Origin: Chrysogorgia sp. JL179-B06
Lineage: Eukaryota; Cnidaria; Anthozoa; Scleralcyonacea; Chrysogorgiidae
Reading direction: 5' to 3'
Assembly: GCA_035772405.1 (NCBI GenBank)
Contig: JAYKKM010000472.1
Location: forward strand, 847,501-911,500
DNA: 64,000 nucleotides
Part shown: positions 53,301-63,318 of the stretch, in pieces
Numbering within the stretch: the first letter of the stretch is position 1
How the letters are laid out: the number at the start of each line of letters is the position of its first letter
Notes under the pieces: generated by a model
The model's database searches: none
What the model was told of the DNA's origin: nothing
What the model saw: the letters and a program-made list of their open reading frames with translations, nothing else
Program-made: the position numbers and the translations under genes

Positions 53301-53622
53301 AATTTAAAAATATTATAACAACCCAAGTCTGTTGGGTAATTAGGATTAGGGTTAGGGTTAGCGATTATTTGAATTTCGGTTTATTCATATATCGAGAAAG
53401 CGCCAATCAGCTAGACATCACGAAATCACTCTTTGAAGGGCTTTCGCTCGAAATTGAATAGTCCTTACACACGATATACCAATTAATTATGTGCTTTATA
53501 ATTTAATATAATATTGCAGAATAACAAATGTTAATACAAATTTTGAATGGCAGATTTTATACTTTTATCTTGGAATATAATTGCAATGCTTGTTAATCAG
53601 CCTATATAGTGAGTACCGTTAC

Positions 53623-54945
53623 TGGTGGTAAGGATGTAAAAAAGTACAGATTATAGCTGTGTTTATACTGCAAGTCTATAGGACTAACCAGCTGACCAAC
53701 CTGGCTGGATGCCACCTAATTGGGCCTGGCTTACATTTTTCTGACTTTAATAGTCTAAACATGCACCACACTGGTTATAACAATCAGTGTTTATACGTTC
53801 ATCTGATGGCATACTGGTCTGGCCAATGGCTTAGTGTGTTTGTGTAAACACCTTTGTCCTGTATTAGGCCTTAGACAATGCCAGTCCTAGGCTTGCAATA
53901 TATATTTACACAGCTTTTGTAGGATATAATACTGTCTATAGATACTGTATAATTGGGTAGGTTAACACTCACTGCATGTGTCAGGCGAACACATTAGGGA
54001 ACAACTGGTATCATCTCACTGATCGACAACAGGCAGCTGAAGGGAATTTCATCTTGAATTAACGATATATTGGTGAAATAATTAGATTAAGCAATGTTCA
54101 TTGTTGCATATTATGACTTTTGTCATTTCATCTTTTTGAAATGTGTTACCAGTACTTGAATACCATTGCAATACCGGTACATGTATGCATAATTATATAA
54201 TATAATAAGATTATATATTAATAAAAGCAACAGAAGTCTTCTAACAGAATAAAAGGTGTGTCGAGCTTATCAATATATAGTCAGACAATGCACTCATTGC
54301 AAAACTAAAAAATTAGCTGATATAGAGTATAATGGTGTCTTGTAGTAAGGATGTAAAAAATTACAGACTTTAGGCTATGTTTACATATATTGCAAGTCTA
54401 TAGGACCAACGTGGCCAGCCACGACCTGGGCCTGGCTTACATTTTATTGACTTTAATAGTGTAAACATACACCATACTGGCTATAACAATCAGCATTTAC
54501 GCTCATCTGTTATGCCCTTCTGGCCAATGGCTTAGTGTATCTGTTTAAATTCACCTGCCAGTCCTAGGCTTTCAATGTATATTTTTACATAGCTTTTGAA
54601 GGATAAATACTGTATAATGTGCAATTGGGTAGGTAATTAACACTCACTGTGTCAAGTTAGGGATTAAACAAGTGGTATCACCTCACTGACAAGAAGCAGC
54701 TGAAAGGAATTTCATCCTGAATTAATATATATATTGGTGAAATAATTAGATTTTAAAAGCAATATCGTTCTTTGTTGTATATTATGGACTTTTATCATTT
54801 CATTTTTTGAAATTGTGTTACCGGTACTTGAATACCATTGAAATACTGGTACATGAATGTGCATACTTATATAATATTAATAAAAGTTAAGAAACATAAG
54901 TCTTCTAAAAGAATAAAAGGTTTATCAGGCTTATGAATTTGGTCT
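53623..54945. repeat. Two tandem copies of an approximately 660-bp unit
   Basis: Copy 1 about 53623-54280, copy 2 about 54342-54945, period about 716. Shared blocks in the same order: GCAAGTCTATAGGAC, GGGCCTGGCTTACATTTT, GGCCAATGGCTTAGTGT, GTGTTACC, AAAAGGT. Copy 2 is somewhat shorter and about 80 percent identical by eye. Confidence 0.85.
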
Positions 54946-55530
54946 AGGATAAATTTAGGTATTGAATCTTTTGGTATCTGCTTATACTAACAATTAGACA
55001 ATAAGGAACATGCTGACAATTAGGCAATAAGAAACATGCAGATTACATTACAGTGGGGTACATGTATGTACAAGGTTATGCAGTCTCGTGAATACAATTG
55101 TACTTTGAGTAAAATTATGAGTATGTCATTGTTACTGTAAACATGCATGTTGAAATTTATTATTAAAAGCATAACTGACATAATTAACTTTAATTATGTA
55201 ATATATAATTAATAAAATTATTATTTAAATGAATAATTATTAAAATTAATTATTAATTTCAATAATCAATAGTTACACAATTGGTTTCTAACCCTGCCTG
55301 CAAGACAATTTAGTGTTGGCAGACTTTCCCACTTGGGTTCTGTTCAGTACACTACCCACAAATTGCACCCAAAAAATAAGCAGTTTGAAAATCTGTTCAG
55401 TTTGGCAATATTAAAGCCTCAAACAGTAAGCGGGCGAGGGGTTGTTGCGTACACGTATTTCTAGTTTGGTTGTAAACAACCGAAGAGGGAAGATAATGTG
55501 ACTGGTGCCGTATTTTTAACATTTTGAGTT
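54946..55530. other. Non-coding AT-rich stretch
   Basis: Duplicated GACAATTAGGCAATAAG(G)AACATG at 54994 and 55016; TTATTA/TAATAA low complexity at 55195-55260. At 55430-55475 lies GGGTTGTTGCG-ACGTATTTCTAGT, a repeat also near 17290. Confidence 0.5.
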
Positions 55531-55802
55531 GGGTTTCCTGCAACAAGGAGTGTGGTAATCATTCTTCTAAGTTTTGTGGGAAACCATGTCATGCCATTCT
55601 GCCAAGTCTTGTAGCATGTAGAAGATTTGGAGCATCAGTCGTTTGCGCTTGTTGTAACTCGTTCGATGCGCTCAATCGTGAGATATTGTTCTTGCCACTC
55701 AAACATAAAATCCATATCTTCTCGTCACCATGTAATATCCCCATTTATATTTCACTCCATTTGTATTTTGACTCACCCTATGGGCTGGTTTTAAAATATT
55801 GA
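55524..55802 (+). CDS. Cysteine-rich ORF, unrecognised
   Basis: WVSCNKECGNHSSKFCGKPC then HAILPSLVACRRFG and VVCACC: seven or eight Cys within 50 residues suggest a zinc-binding module, perhaps an exon of a transposon protein. The C-terminal half looks non-coding. The family is not identified, and chance is possible. Confidence 0.25.
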   Translation: MSWVSCNKECGNHSSKFCGKPCHAILPSLVACRRFGASVVCACCNSFDALNREILFLPLKHKIHIFSSPCNIPIYISLHLYFDSPYGLVLKY

Positions 55803-56471
55803 ACTAAACTGTCTAATAAGGTATATATACTGTATTGTTATATTGTATCATTTTCTATGCTCATTTTAATTGAAGTGCATATACACCTCCACAGTTTTTA
55901 GCATTCTGTAGTTGATTCTATAATTGATAGTTTTTGTCCGATGACATAGTCGTCAAACACTATGCAATTAGTTGGTGTCAGCTTGTGGGAACTACGTCAC
56001 ACCGAATACGCAACGAAAGATAGCGAAAGTTCGGCGAGATCGTTTGTTGCTTCAATGGCTCTGCCACATTGAGCCATTGTGTTTACACTCACCAACGTTG
56101 TGGTCAGATCCTTGTTTGTAGATTTCACGTACTATACGAATTTGGACGCAGACATTGTCAGTGTGTTTGCTAGTACGGGTATTGATGGTTAGCATGTATA
56201 CCATTTCAGACATTGTAAGCATACAACCTATATGATTTGAATAAACTTACAATGCATGGTTCAATTCTTACTGGACCATCCCCCCTAGGGAATTTACATA
56301 TTTTTTTACAACTAAACTGTGTTCCCCACACCTGGGTATATAGAAAAATATGATTGCCCACCCCAAGGACAACATTGACAAACAACTTGCATGTAGACAA
56401 GTTATCAACTTTTTCATAATTTAAAATACCCAGTTAAACTTGAATTGTTTTTCCTTTTGTTTGCCATTTAA

Positions 56472-57545
56472 GTGAATCATTTAGATGCACTCCAAGGAGT
56501 TTGGTTGATTGCTCATGCTCTACATGCTTTCCTCCTACCATCAGATGTATATGACAGGAGTAAGTCAGGCAATAAAACAGAGTGTGGTAACTATCGACCT
56601 ATATCGGTGTTACCAGTAGTTTCAAAATTATTTGAGAAATTAGTATATACACAGTTAAATGATTACTTAGCGGAAAATCATATTCTTACAACATATCAAT
56701 CTGGTTTTAGAGAAGGTCATTCCACCTCTACATCAATGTTAACTACAACTAATTCATAGCTGATTAATATGTATTCCGATTTAATAAACGAAATAATCTT
56801 TCTTGATTTGTGTAAAGCCTTCGACACAATAGACCATGAAATATTAATCAGAAAATTGTATTTATATGGATTAGAGATTCTGCCTTAAAGTGGTTTACAT
56901 CATATGTTGCACAATGCCATGTTTTACCCCGTTAATTTTACCTCATTTTGATTATTGCTCTATGGTTTGGGGGAATTGCAACCAATCGTTAAAACAAGTT
57001 GCAAAAACTCCCAAAACAGAGCCGCTAAAGTAATAACTGGGGACACTTATGATGTACGTTGATATGAAATATTAGCCAACTTAGGATGGAAAATTTTGCA
57101 AGAAAGAAGAGAGGAACAAATGGCGTCCCATGTAAGCAAGGCTTTAAACAATAAATGTCCTCCTAATATTACTTCTATGTTCGAAATTTCGAATAATACT
57201 AACTACAACCTAAGAAGTAATAGCAATATGCTGATGTTGTATCAACCAAAAACCAATGCTATGAAGATATGTTTTTTGCTAAAGTCTGGAACAAGCTCCC
57301 TAGTTTGACTAAGAAAAATGTTTTAGAAAAAAGTAATTAATAGCAACTTGATAACACCACTATATATTGATATTGATTTTTTATAGATATTTTGTAAATA
57401 ATTTGTAATTCTTTAGCCTTTTAGTCATTTTTATACATAACATATACAACAGGGCCTAATGAAAAGCAACCATTTTTTTAATTGTACTTAGATCATAAGG
57501 TTGATTAGTTACCATGTATATGTATAAAGATTTTTAAATAAATAA
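56472..57545 (+). pseudogene. Non-LTR retrotransposon fragment with RT core deleted
   Basis: Starts near the RT: SGNKTECGNYRPISVLPVVS, KLFEKLVYTQLNDYLAENHI, QSGFREGHSTSTSML, IFLDLCKAFDTIDHEILI. It jumps from there to TFNSKYHVV-free remnants YGLGELQPIV, NRAAKVITGD and WKILQERREEQMASHV, the C-terminal LINE region, so the catalytic YADD section is deleted near 56890-56920. The 3-prime UTR ends in AAATAAATAAACAAATAAAT at about 57533. Several stops; inactive. Confidence 0.8.
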
Positions 57546-58080
57546 ACAAATAAATACCACTTCTTCTAAATAGGGAAAACCCATTTCATCGATATCTATA
57601 TATTAAATACATTTATTATAATGACAAGGACTAGATAGTGCCCAATTTATTCTTGTATGCCACAGTGTGTTTGACTGATAATCGAATAACTGAGAACCGC
57701 AAAGGTTCCCACATCCCCACATCACCTCCCTTGAAGAATCCAGGGTATGATCAATCTCTAAAAACACGCCAACAATTGTTATTATAACCTGGTTCTGTAT
57801 GTTGGAGCCAATTTGATAACAGTTTTCCATTGAAAACAATAAACGTTTCGGCAATCTGAGACTCAATTTACGGTGTATGACCCGCGACGCTTGCGAAATA
57901 GACCCCTGAAAAACGATGAAATTCAGGAAGTAATTGGTGTTCTTTGTCTTTGTGATTTCATCCTAACTATAGAAAGACAAAAATGGAAAACATTATAGAA
58001 ACGTTTATTGTAGAAAAACGTGTTGTGATTGGTTAATTTAACCAGGATCAAACTTCGATAAGAGTTGGCAAGAAGTTGTT
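57546..58080. other. Non-coding stretch
   Basis: No gene or clear repeat seen. Confidence 0.3.
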
Positions 58081-58190
58081 AGGCAAGACCGTTGCATGTG
58101 TCATGCATGAGATTTTCTAGGCAAGTGTGCATGTGTTATGAATGAGAGTTGCCAGGCAAGTGTGTATGTGTTATGAATGAGAGTTTCTGT
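58075..58190. repeat. About 42-bp tandem repeat, three copies
   Basis: GGCAAG(T/A)(G/C)... CATGTGTTATGAATGAGAGTT repeats at about 58083, 58121 and 58156. Confidence 0.75.
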
Positions 58191-58584
58191 AAGTTTTTGG
58201 ACTTATCGACTTCAACCTCGTTCAGCCAGAGCTTTATACTTGTATTCGCACTTATACTCACCAAGGATGCTTGCGGATTTATTTCAATGTCAATCGATTT
58301 TGGGGATCCAGCGCATACATACCAGAAAATAAATCATGGGCTTAAATAAACACAATGTTATTGGAATATATTAGCATTAACAGTTTTATGGAGGTTTTTG
58401 TTTAGATAATTAATATAGTCTATATAGTTATAATAAATCCTCCAAATTAAAGTCGTTATATGCAACTCGTATTTCACAGTTACTTTATAATTTCTATTTT
58501 GAGGTTTACATCTCGAATATAAGAAACTTAGTGTGACAACAGCAGTCCCTCTAAAATGGTATTTAATTTTTATTTTTGTTAATT

Positions 58585-58738
58585 TTTTATTAGATGAATA
58601 TGACCATGATGCAGTGTGTGGAAACAGGCTATACTGTTACCCCGACCAGGGGAAGATGACTCAGAGTACAGAAGAAGAATTCCTGGTATTAGCAGCCATC
58701 AGAAAGTGAGCCATCTGATTCCCCCAGTGTGCAGACAG
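58585..58738 (+). CDS. Candidate internal exon, unrecognised
   Basis: Acceptor TTTTTTATTAG before ATGAATATGACC (58594) and donor CAG/GTATTC at 58738. The reading frame EYDHDAVCGNRLYCYP switches at the CCCCGACCAGGGG stretch into EDDSEYRRRIPGISSHQKVS, so a one-base change there would be needed. Family not recognised. Confidence 0.25.
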
Positions 58739-58839
58739 GTATTCAATAATAATTGTGTGTTCATGATATATACAAGCAGAAACTCAGATCAATGTCGCCA
58801 AGTCAGAAAATTGCAGGTCAAAAAGGAATAAGCTTAGCA

Positions 58840-59440
58840 ACAATTTACATTTAATTATTTATTAGTAACAATGATTTATTTATGCCATATGCATTTATTT
58901 AAGAAATGTGTATATTCATTTTTTTATTTATTCCTTGTAGTAGATTGTTAACTGTACAGTTTGTGGAAACGCCACATTTTTATTTAATCACTGAGCTTTT
59001 ATCAGAGTCGGGTCTTCTTCAGATTGCTCTGAGGAAGGTCTGAGACAACAGGCCAAAGGTTAGCGATAAAACATAAACACAGTATTTCTCAAACTTATGT
59101 CTTGAAATTCAAATTACACCCAAACTGGATGTTCGTTTTCCAGGAACATTGGATTATTGACAAGAATCATTGCAATTTAGGTTATTGTGATCAGCTGCAA
59201 GTTGCTCAAAAAAAAAAATTTCAAACGTTGAACTTGAAATGACAATCTACTTAAAGGGAATTGGTCCAAGTCTAACATCTAAGTTAGTTGAATATCATAT
59301 AATTTGAAACTAGATATTTGAAATGGGTTTTTTAAGCAACCTGCTATCAGTGAGCTCTATATTTGATAATTGGAGAGGTAGAAGCAAGTAATTCGACCTA
59401 TTAACTGGACGTCAATCCCAATCATTTACATTGCCCCAAA
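58840..59440. other. Non-coding stretch before the virus-like element
   Basis: GTCTTCTTCAGATTGCTCTG and GAAGGTCTGAGACAACAGGC near 59010-59060 resemble tails of Penelope or LINE elements. Otherwise nothing recognised. Confidence 0.4.
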
Positions 59441-59450
59441 GATCTCACAA

Positions 59451-59835
59451 TAGTAGTAGGAAAGTGCGGGTTTCAGCCCACTTCGAGAAAGTGGGTTCGT
59501 ACCGAGGGTGGGTTCGTATCCCCAGCCCCTCCTACAACAGTGTTAACTCTACGTCCCGACTACGTCCCGAACGATGTTTCCGACTGCGTCCCGAGGTCGC
59601 CACCATTTTCCATGATGACGCCATCCACCGAACACTTCCCGAACACATCCCGAACACATCCCGACTTCGTTTTCCGAACGTCCACGTGCTCACCACGTGT
59701 TCCAAAATTATTTCCAAGATGTCCGCCACCATTTTCCCGACTGTGTTTTCCAAGATGACCGCCACCGAACATGATGACCACCCACGTGACGTTATCCAAG
59801 ATGGCCGCCACCATTTTCGTTATAAAAACAAAACT
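59451..59835. promoter_or_regulatory. Left flank or terminal region of the virus-like element with repeated AAGATG(G)CCGCCACC motifs
   Basis: GCCGCCACC(ATTTTC) or close variants occur at about 59591, 59726, 59764 and 59804, three times preceded by CCAAGATG(G/T/A). CCCGAACACATCCCGA(A)C is also repeated around 59636-59665. A TATA-like TTATAAAAACA lies at 59819. GC content is clearly higher than in the neighbourhood. This could be part of the terminal repeat or the promoter of the plus-strand gene at 60040. Confidence 0.4.
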
Positions 59836-60039
59836 AGATTCCCAGTTTTGTTTTCTAAAAATGTTCACTCTCGTCTATGAACAGTAAGACACTTTTCGCC
59901 ACTTCCCGAATTGTGGTGAACAGTGATATGTTTTGCTAGTTCTTTTCCAACACCACGAACTACTACATCACATTTGTCTTATTGGTTTTGTTATGTATGA
60001 CGATAGGATACAACGCGCATTATACAACGCCAAATAAAA

Positions 60040-60270
60040 ATGGGATGTAAACCAAGTAAATTACAAATTCAACATAATGGAGATCTTTTCAATGAGAACA
60101 CAGACGTGAGGAAAAAGCTTCTCACCGGTATTCAGGTGTCACGTGGAAATGATGGGTTAGAAGGAAATTTTCAAATAGCGTTTGCGACAACACGCGTTAA
60201 AAAATATGAACGTGTTGCAACAACGGTACTACCTATAGAGACGACAGATCTACCACTAACACAAGAATAA
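60040..60270 (+). CDS. Small virus-element gene, N-myristoylation-like start
   Basis: 76 codons starting MGCKPSKLQ. Gly2 with Ser at position 6 fits the N-myristoylation consensus, and Cys3 could be palmitoylated, which suggests a membrane-associated product such as a minor virion or scaffold protein. The remainder is hydrophilic with no known domain. It is the only plus-strand gene of the block and faces the 127-codon minus gene; a perfect hairpin sits between their 3-prime ends. Function not recognised. Confidence 0.55.
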   Translation: MGCKPSKLQIQHNGDLFNENTDVRKKLLTGIQVSRGNDGLEGNFQIAFATTRVKKYERVATTVLPIETTDLPLTQE

Positions 60271-60306
60271 GATTTTTTTATTTATTTTTTATTTATTTTT
60301 TTTTTA

Positions 60307-60332
60307 TTTCGTAATCTGTTTAGATTACGAAA
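60307..60332. terminator. Perfect 11-bp hairpin between convergent genes
   Basis: TTTCGTAATCT-GTTT-AGATTACGAAA, 37 bp after the plus-strand stop and 9 bp after the minus-strand stop. Positioned like a bidirectional transcript-end signal. Confidence 0.7.
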
Positions 60333-60340
60333 ATAGAGTT

Positions 60341-60724
60341 TCATGTAAAACACCAATCCAAATAACGAACATATCTTTTTCTTAGCGACTCGTCTTTCTC
60401 CATGGTCTCGTAGTCTTTCTCTAGTTTAATTCTTCTAACACGTCGTCTTTCGATATACGCGTCGTCTTTGAATCTTTCACCTTCTCCTTGACTGTAGTGA
60501 TAATCATCCCATTTTTTATCAACGTCGTCACGAATTCTTTTTTCGTAGTGTTCATAGTCTTCCCATTCTTCAGTGAAGTGTTTCGTGTACGTCAAATGAA
60601 AAGCGTATCCTTCTTCTGCGATACCAAAACGTTCTCTATCCATGTTTTCACCATAGTGTTCGAGTAGTTTGAAAAGTAAAGATTTCAAACTTACCTTTTG
60701 TTCTGTGAAATAATCTATGATCAA
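60341..60724 (-). CDS. Virus-element gene, 127 codons, charged, unrecognised
   Basis: Start ATG at 60724 overlaps the stop of the upstream gene by four bases (ATGA). The product is helical and strongly charged (ERFGIAEEGY, WEDYEHYEKRIRDD, RRRVRRIKLEKDYE), with no known domain. The overlap suggests co-expression with, or a frameshifted continuation of, the 89-codon gene. The 3-prime end abuts a hairpin. Confidence 0.55.
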   Translation of the reverse strand: MIIDYFTEQKVSLKSLLFKLLEHYGENMDRERFGIAEEGYAFHLTYTKHFTEEWEDYEHYEKRIRDDVDKKWDDYHYSQGEGERFKDDAYIERRRVRRIKLEKDYETMEKDESLRKRYVRYLDWCFT

Positions 60725-60990
60725 AAGTCTCTTGATAGTAACAAGTGGTATTCCAGATCTATCTTAGGTTGTAGTTGTGTGAGAACTGCAAACGAATATT
60801 TTTCCAATCCTAGTTTTTTCAATGCGTGTTGAACTTCTGTTCTCGTAGACGTGTTTTTGTTTAGTTTTTCCCATATGATTTTTGGGAGTTCTTCATCTTG
60901 TGCGTGTATGAACTTGTAGAAAAATCTTTGAAACTGTTCTAGTCGTCTCGTCTCTGTAGGAACTCTAAATGTATGCGGATAGTTTTCCAT
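60721..60990 (-). CDS. Virus-element gene, 89 codons, unrecognised
   Basis: MENYPHTFRVPTETRRLEQF, then a helical segment IIWEKLNKN and EVQHALKKLGLEKYSF. The KKLGL-KY block recalls the N-terminal helices of VLTF3-like late transcription factors, but too little is conserved for a call. It ends in a four-base overlap with the next gene, so both may be parts of one protein of about 215 residues separated by a frameshift. Confidence 0.5.
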   Translation of the reverse strand: MENYPHTFRVPTETRRLEQFQRFFYKFIHAQDEELPKIIWEKLNKNTSTRTEVQHALKKLGLEKYSFAVLTQLQPKIDLEYHLLLSRDF

Positions 60991-60998
60991 TTTTTAAT

Positions 60999-61244
60999 TC
61001 ATGTCTTTTTACTTCCCTCATCTTCTGTTTTTTTCTCACCTTTCGTATGGCTATACATATGTTTCCCTACGGTAAGTCCACCTGATAACAATCCAAGAAA
61101 TGGAATCAAGGGTGTTAGTCTTGACATGATACTTTTCAAATCTTTGTTAAGATATGGGTCTCTTTTAAGTTCCTTCTCCATCTCATCTGGTTTTTCAACG
61201 GCATCTAAACCACCCATCAACATCGCAAATTTCGCTAAAAACAT
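60999..61244 (-). CDS. Virus-element gene with one possible membrane segment
   Basis: 81 codons from the ATG at 61244 (MFLAKFAMLMGGLDAVEK); no ATG lies further upstream. LTPLIPFLGLLSGGLTVG is a hydrophobic stretch of about 18 residues, followed by a charged C-terminus with KGEKKTEDEG. Probably a small membrane or virion protein. It ends 9 bp before the next gene. Function unknown. Confidence 0.5.
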   Translation of the reverse strand: MFLAKFAMLMGGLDAVEKPDEMEKELKRDPYLNKDLKSIMSRLTPLIPFLGLLSGGLTVGKHMYSHTKGEKKTEDEGSKKT

Positions 61245-61296
61245 ATCGCATAAAAACACCGTGCTTTTCGCTCGCACTTCAGCTTCGTATTCAGCG

Positions 61297-61524
61297 TTAT
61301 AACTTTAGTATGGTTTTCACATTGGCTTTTCGAATGTACGCTTCAGTCTTTTTAATTTCGCCATCACTCGCTAAAAGTAAAAGTTCGTCTCTCTTCCTAT
61401 CCACTTCTTTTGCGAGTTCTTCAGGATTATCAGGATTTGTCGCGGGTTCTGGTTGCTCTTTCGCAGAATTAATTAAGTCTTCTGGATTCATCTCTTTATT
61501 TAGGAGAGATAACTTCATATCCAT
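61297..61524 (-). CDS. Virus-element gene, 75 codons, unrecognised
   Basis: MDMKLSLLNKEMNPEDLINS then a Pro/Glu/Asn-rich part and a basic helical end ANVKTILKL. The start overlaps the ATPase 3-prime end by 29 bp; MNPEDL (about 61491) may be the true start. Highly charged, no known domain. Confidence 0.45.
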   Translation of the reverse strand: MDMKLSLLNKEMNPEDLINSAKEQPEPATNPDNPEELAKEVDRKRDELLLLASDGEIKKTEAYIRKANVKTILKL

Positions 61525-62087
61525 AAGGATGTCTAAGATTTATTTCTAAACATGCATGTTTCTTTTCTCTTAATTCTTTTGTGATACATATCACGTCTTC
61601 TTTAGAAACGCCGTTCAAATAGTCGTTGATGAGTTCTATCATATCTTTCTTGTTCGTGTTATGAAAACTTGTTATTTTCGAGATGTTCTCTCGATAAGGT
61701 TTTGCAATACTCGTCATCTGCTGTGTTAGAACAATAGTAGATAGTCCGTAATGTCGACCAGAATAACCTAACTTCACTTGTTCTGTTTTTCACGTCTTGT
61801 CCACTTGCACAGTCGTCGAGAATAATGAGTGTCTTCGTGTCAGTGTACACCTCGACAACGTGTTTCAGCATTGCGTTGACATTATCTTGTTCGACAGGAA
61901 GTACAACGAAGTCATTGTCATGATAATATTTCCATGTATGGTACGTTGTATTCCATAGTATAGTTGGACATAGTAGAACAATATAGTCAAAAACATTTTT
62001 GTATTTTTTTTCTAACATTTCTAGTAGGTAGTAAGTCTTTCCACAATAGGTTGGACCTACGATTAACATGTTAAATGGGATATCCAT
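61496..62087 (-). pseudogene. A32-like packaging ATPase of a Polinton/adintovirus-type element, frameshifted
   Basis: FtsK/HerA-superfamily ATPase that packages DNA into capsids. The first frame (62087 to about 61785) has MLIVGPTYCGKTYYLLEML, Walker A GPTYCGKT, and Walker B LIILDDCA. The second frame (to 61496) has LGYSGRHYGLSTIVLTQQMT, the sensor-like TQQ region, and a C-terminal helical part. The two join at about 61788-61792, in a run of five A on the coding strand, so a one-base length change there explains the break. It follows the capsid gene in the order usual for this lineage. Inactive as it stands. Confidence 0.85.
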
Positions 62088-62093
62088 CTTTTA

Positions 62094-62121
62094 TTTTCTT
62101 ATACTTTGAAGTATAAGAAAA
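62094..62121. terminator. Perfect 13-bp hairpin between capsid and ATPase genes
   Basis: TTTTCTTATACTT-TG-AAGTATAAGAAAA, 20 bp behind the conserved-frame stop of the capsid gene and 7 bp before the ATPase start. Confidence 0.75.
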
Positions 62122-62140
62122 CATATGTTAGTTCTAGTTT

Positions 62141-63299
62141 CTAGTAGTGAATACTTTTCAAGTTTCCTGATGTGATACTTAACAACGCGTCTGATAACAC
62201 AAATATGTGACATATCAAGTCGGTGGTCGTAACACGTTTTGTGATTTCCAGCAAGATTCCACTCTGCGTGTTCATAATTTTCTTTCCGGATCCGTGTACT
62301 TTTTGATCTCGAGTGCTTCGCAAATAGACGTTCGGCTTCAGAGAAGTACCTTGACTTGGGGATTCCTTGACTATAGACTTCGTTAGGAACACCTTCGATG
62401 GTGACTTTAACGTTGTCGATATTAGGATAGACGAACTCTTCAGAGTCGGTGATCGCGGCTTTGGTGAATAACAACACCACGGCTTTCATGCTCTTTCGTG
62501 GTAAGTTAACGTTTTCGTTAATCAAGGTTTCACCTTTTCCCCACGGACTCTTTTTCATAAGCGTGACGTGCTCGTACGGTAGTGACCTTCCAATCATGTA
62601 GAGACTTGTAATCTCGCTTGCGAGATCGATATTATCGATGGTCTCATACTCCAGTTCTAGATTTTCTAGAGAGTACCCTCCAACAGCACTACCAGATTGT
62701 GCGATCATGATATCGCTAGCTGCGGGTAGTTTGATAAGAAACTGGAGGTTATTGCTCATGTTATACGGAGCGTATAACCCGGAATCTCCCAAAATTTTGT
62801 CGAGAGATATTTTTTGTTTTGTTCCAAAAACACTGTACACTAGTGCATCGGAAACTTTTCCGGTGTCTCCACTCGCAGCTCCACTGTCGTCTTTAGAGAT
62901 GAGTTTTCGCAAGTTTTCTCCTGCGACGCCGAGTTCCATCATCTCGTCTCGTTCCTTCTCAGTTTTCCACAAGTCTTTGTAAACGGCGATGGCAGATTCA
63001 CCTACGTTATCGTAAGCGACTTCTCCAGCCATTTTAACAGTCAGTTGACTTTGTAGAAGTTTAGACAAGTTATTCAAAAACCAACTTTTAGCGTTGACAT
63101 TCTTAAAGTCAAATAGGATGTGTAGACTTCCTGGAACGAGACACGAGTCTGGCTTCAGTTTGGGAATGTTGACGTAGAGTGTTTCGTTAGGATTAGCCTT
63201 GTTAGGATTCATCGTCACGACGTGACGTGTACGCGGTCCCACGATTGTGGACATGTTAGATTTCTTTGCATGCGGTGATAAGTCTTTGTTACTACTCAT
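62141..63299 (-). pseudogene. Major capsid protein of a Polinton/Maverick-adintovirus-type element, deleted and frameshifted
   Basis: Double jelly-roll capsid protein, the F54H12.2-like family known from Maverick elements and cnidarian copies. The first frame runs from the ATG at 63299 through HVVTMNPNKANPNETLYVNI, SILFDF-like LHILFDFKNVNAKSWFLNNL, LDKILGDSGLYAPYNMSNNL and YSQGIPKSRYFSEAERLF. At about 62320-62328 the conserved reading moves to another frame, with LRSTRDQKVHGSGKKIMN and CHIFVLSD and a stop at 62141. Family members have several dozen residues between SEAERLF and LRS, so I infer an out-of-frame deletion. If the first frame is simply continued it ends at 62091 in unrelated residues. 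Confidence 0.85.
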
Positions 63300-63318
63300 T
63301 TTATTATAACGTGAGAAA

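Noticed and set aside
52833..53461. Series of 60-75-codon ORFs
   Set aside because: They lie in a degenerate tandem repeat and do not share one frame between units.
59532..59880. Three overlapping ORFs of 70-150 codons in the repeat-rich flank
   Set aside because: All frames on both strands are open because of GC-rich repeats; no domain and no consistent start.
60721..60990. VLTF3-like transcription factor
   Set aside because: Only a short KKLGL-KY similarity, and the zinc-ribbon and C-terminal blocks are missing.
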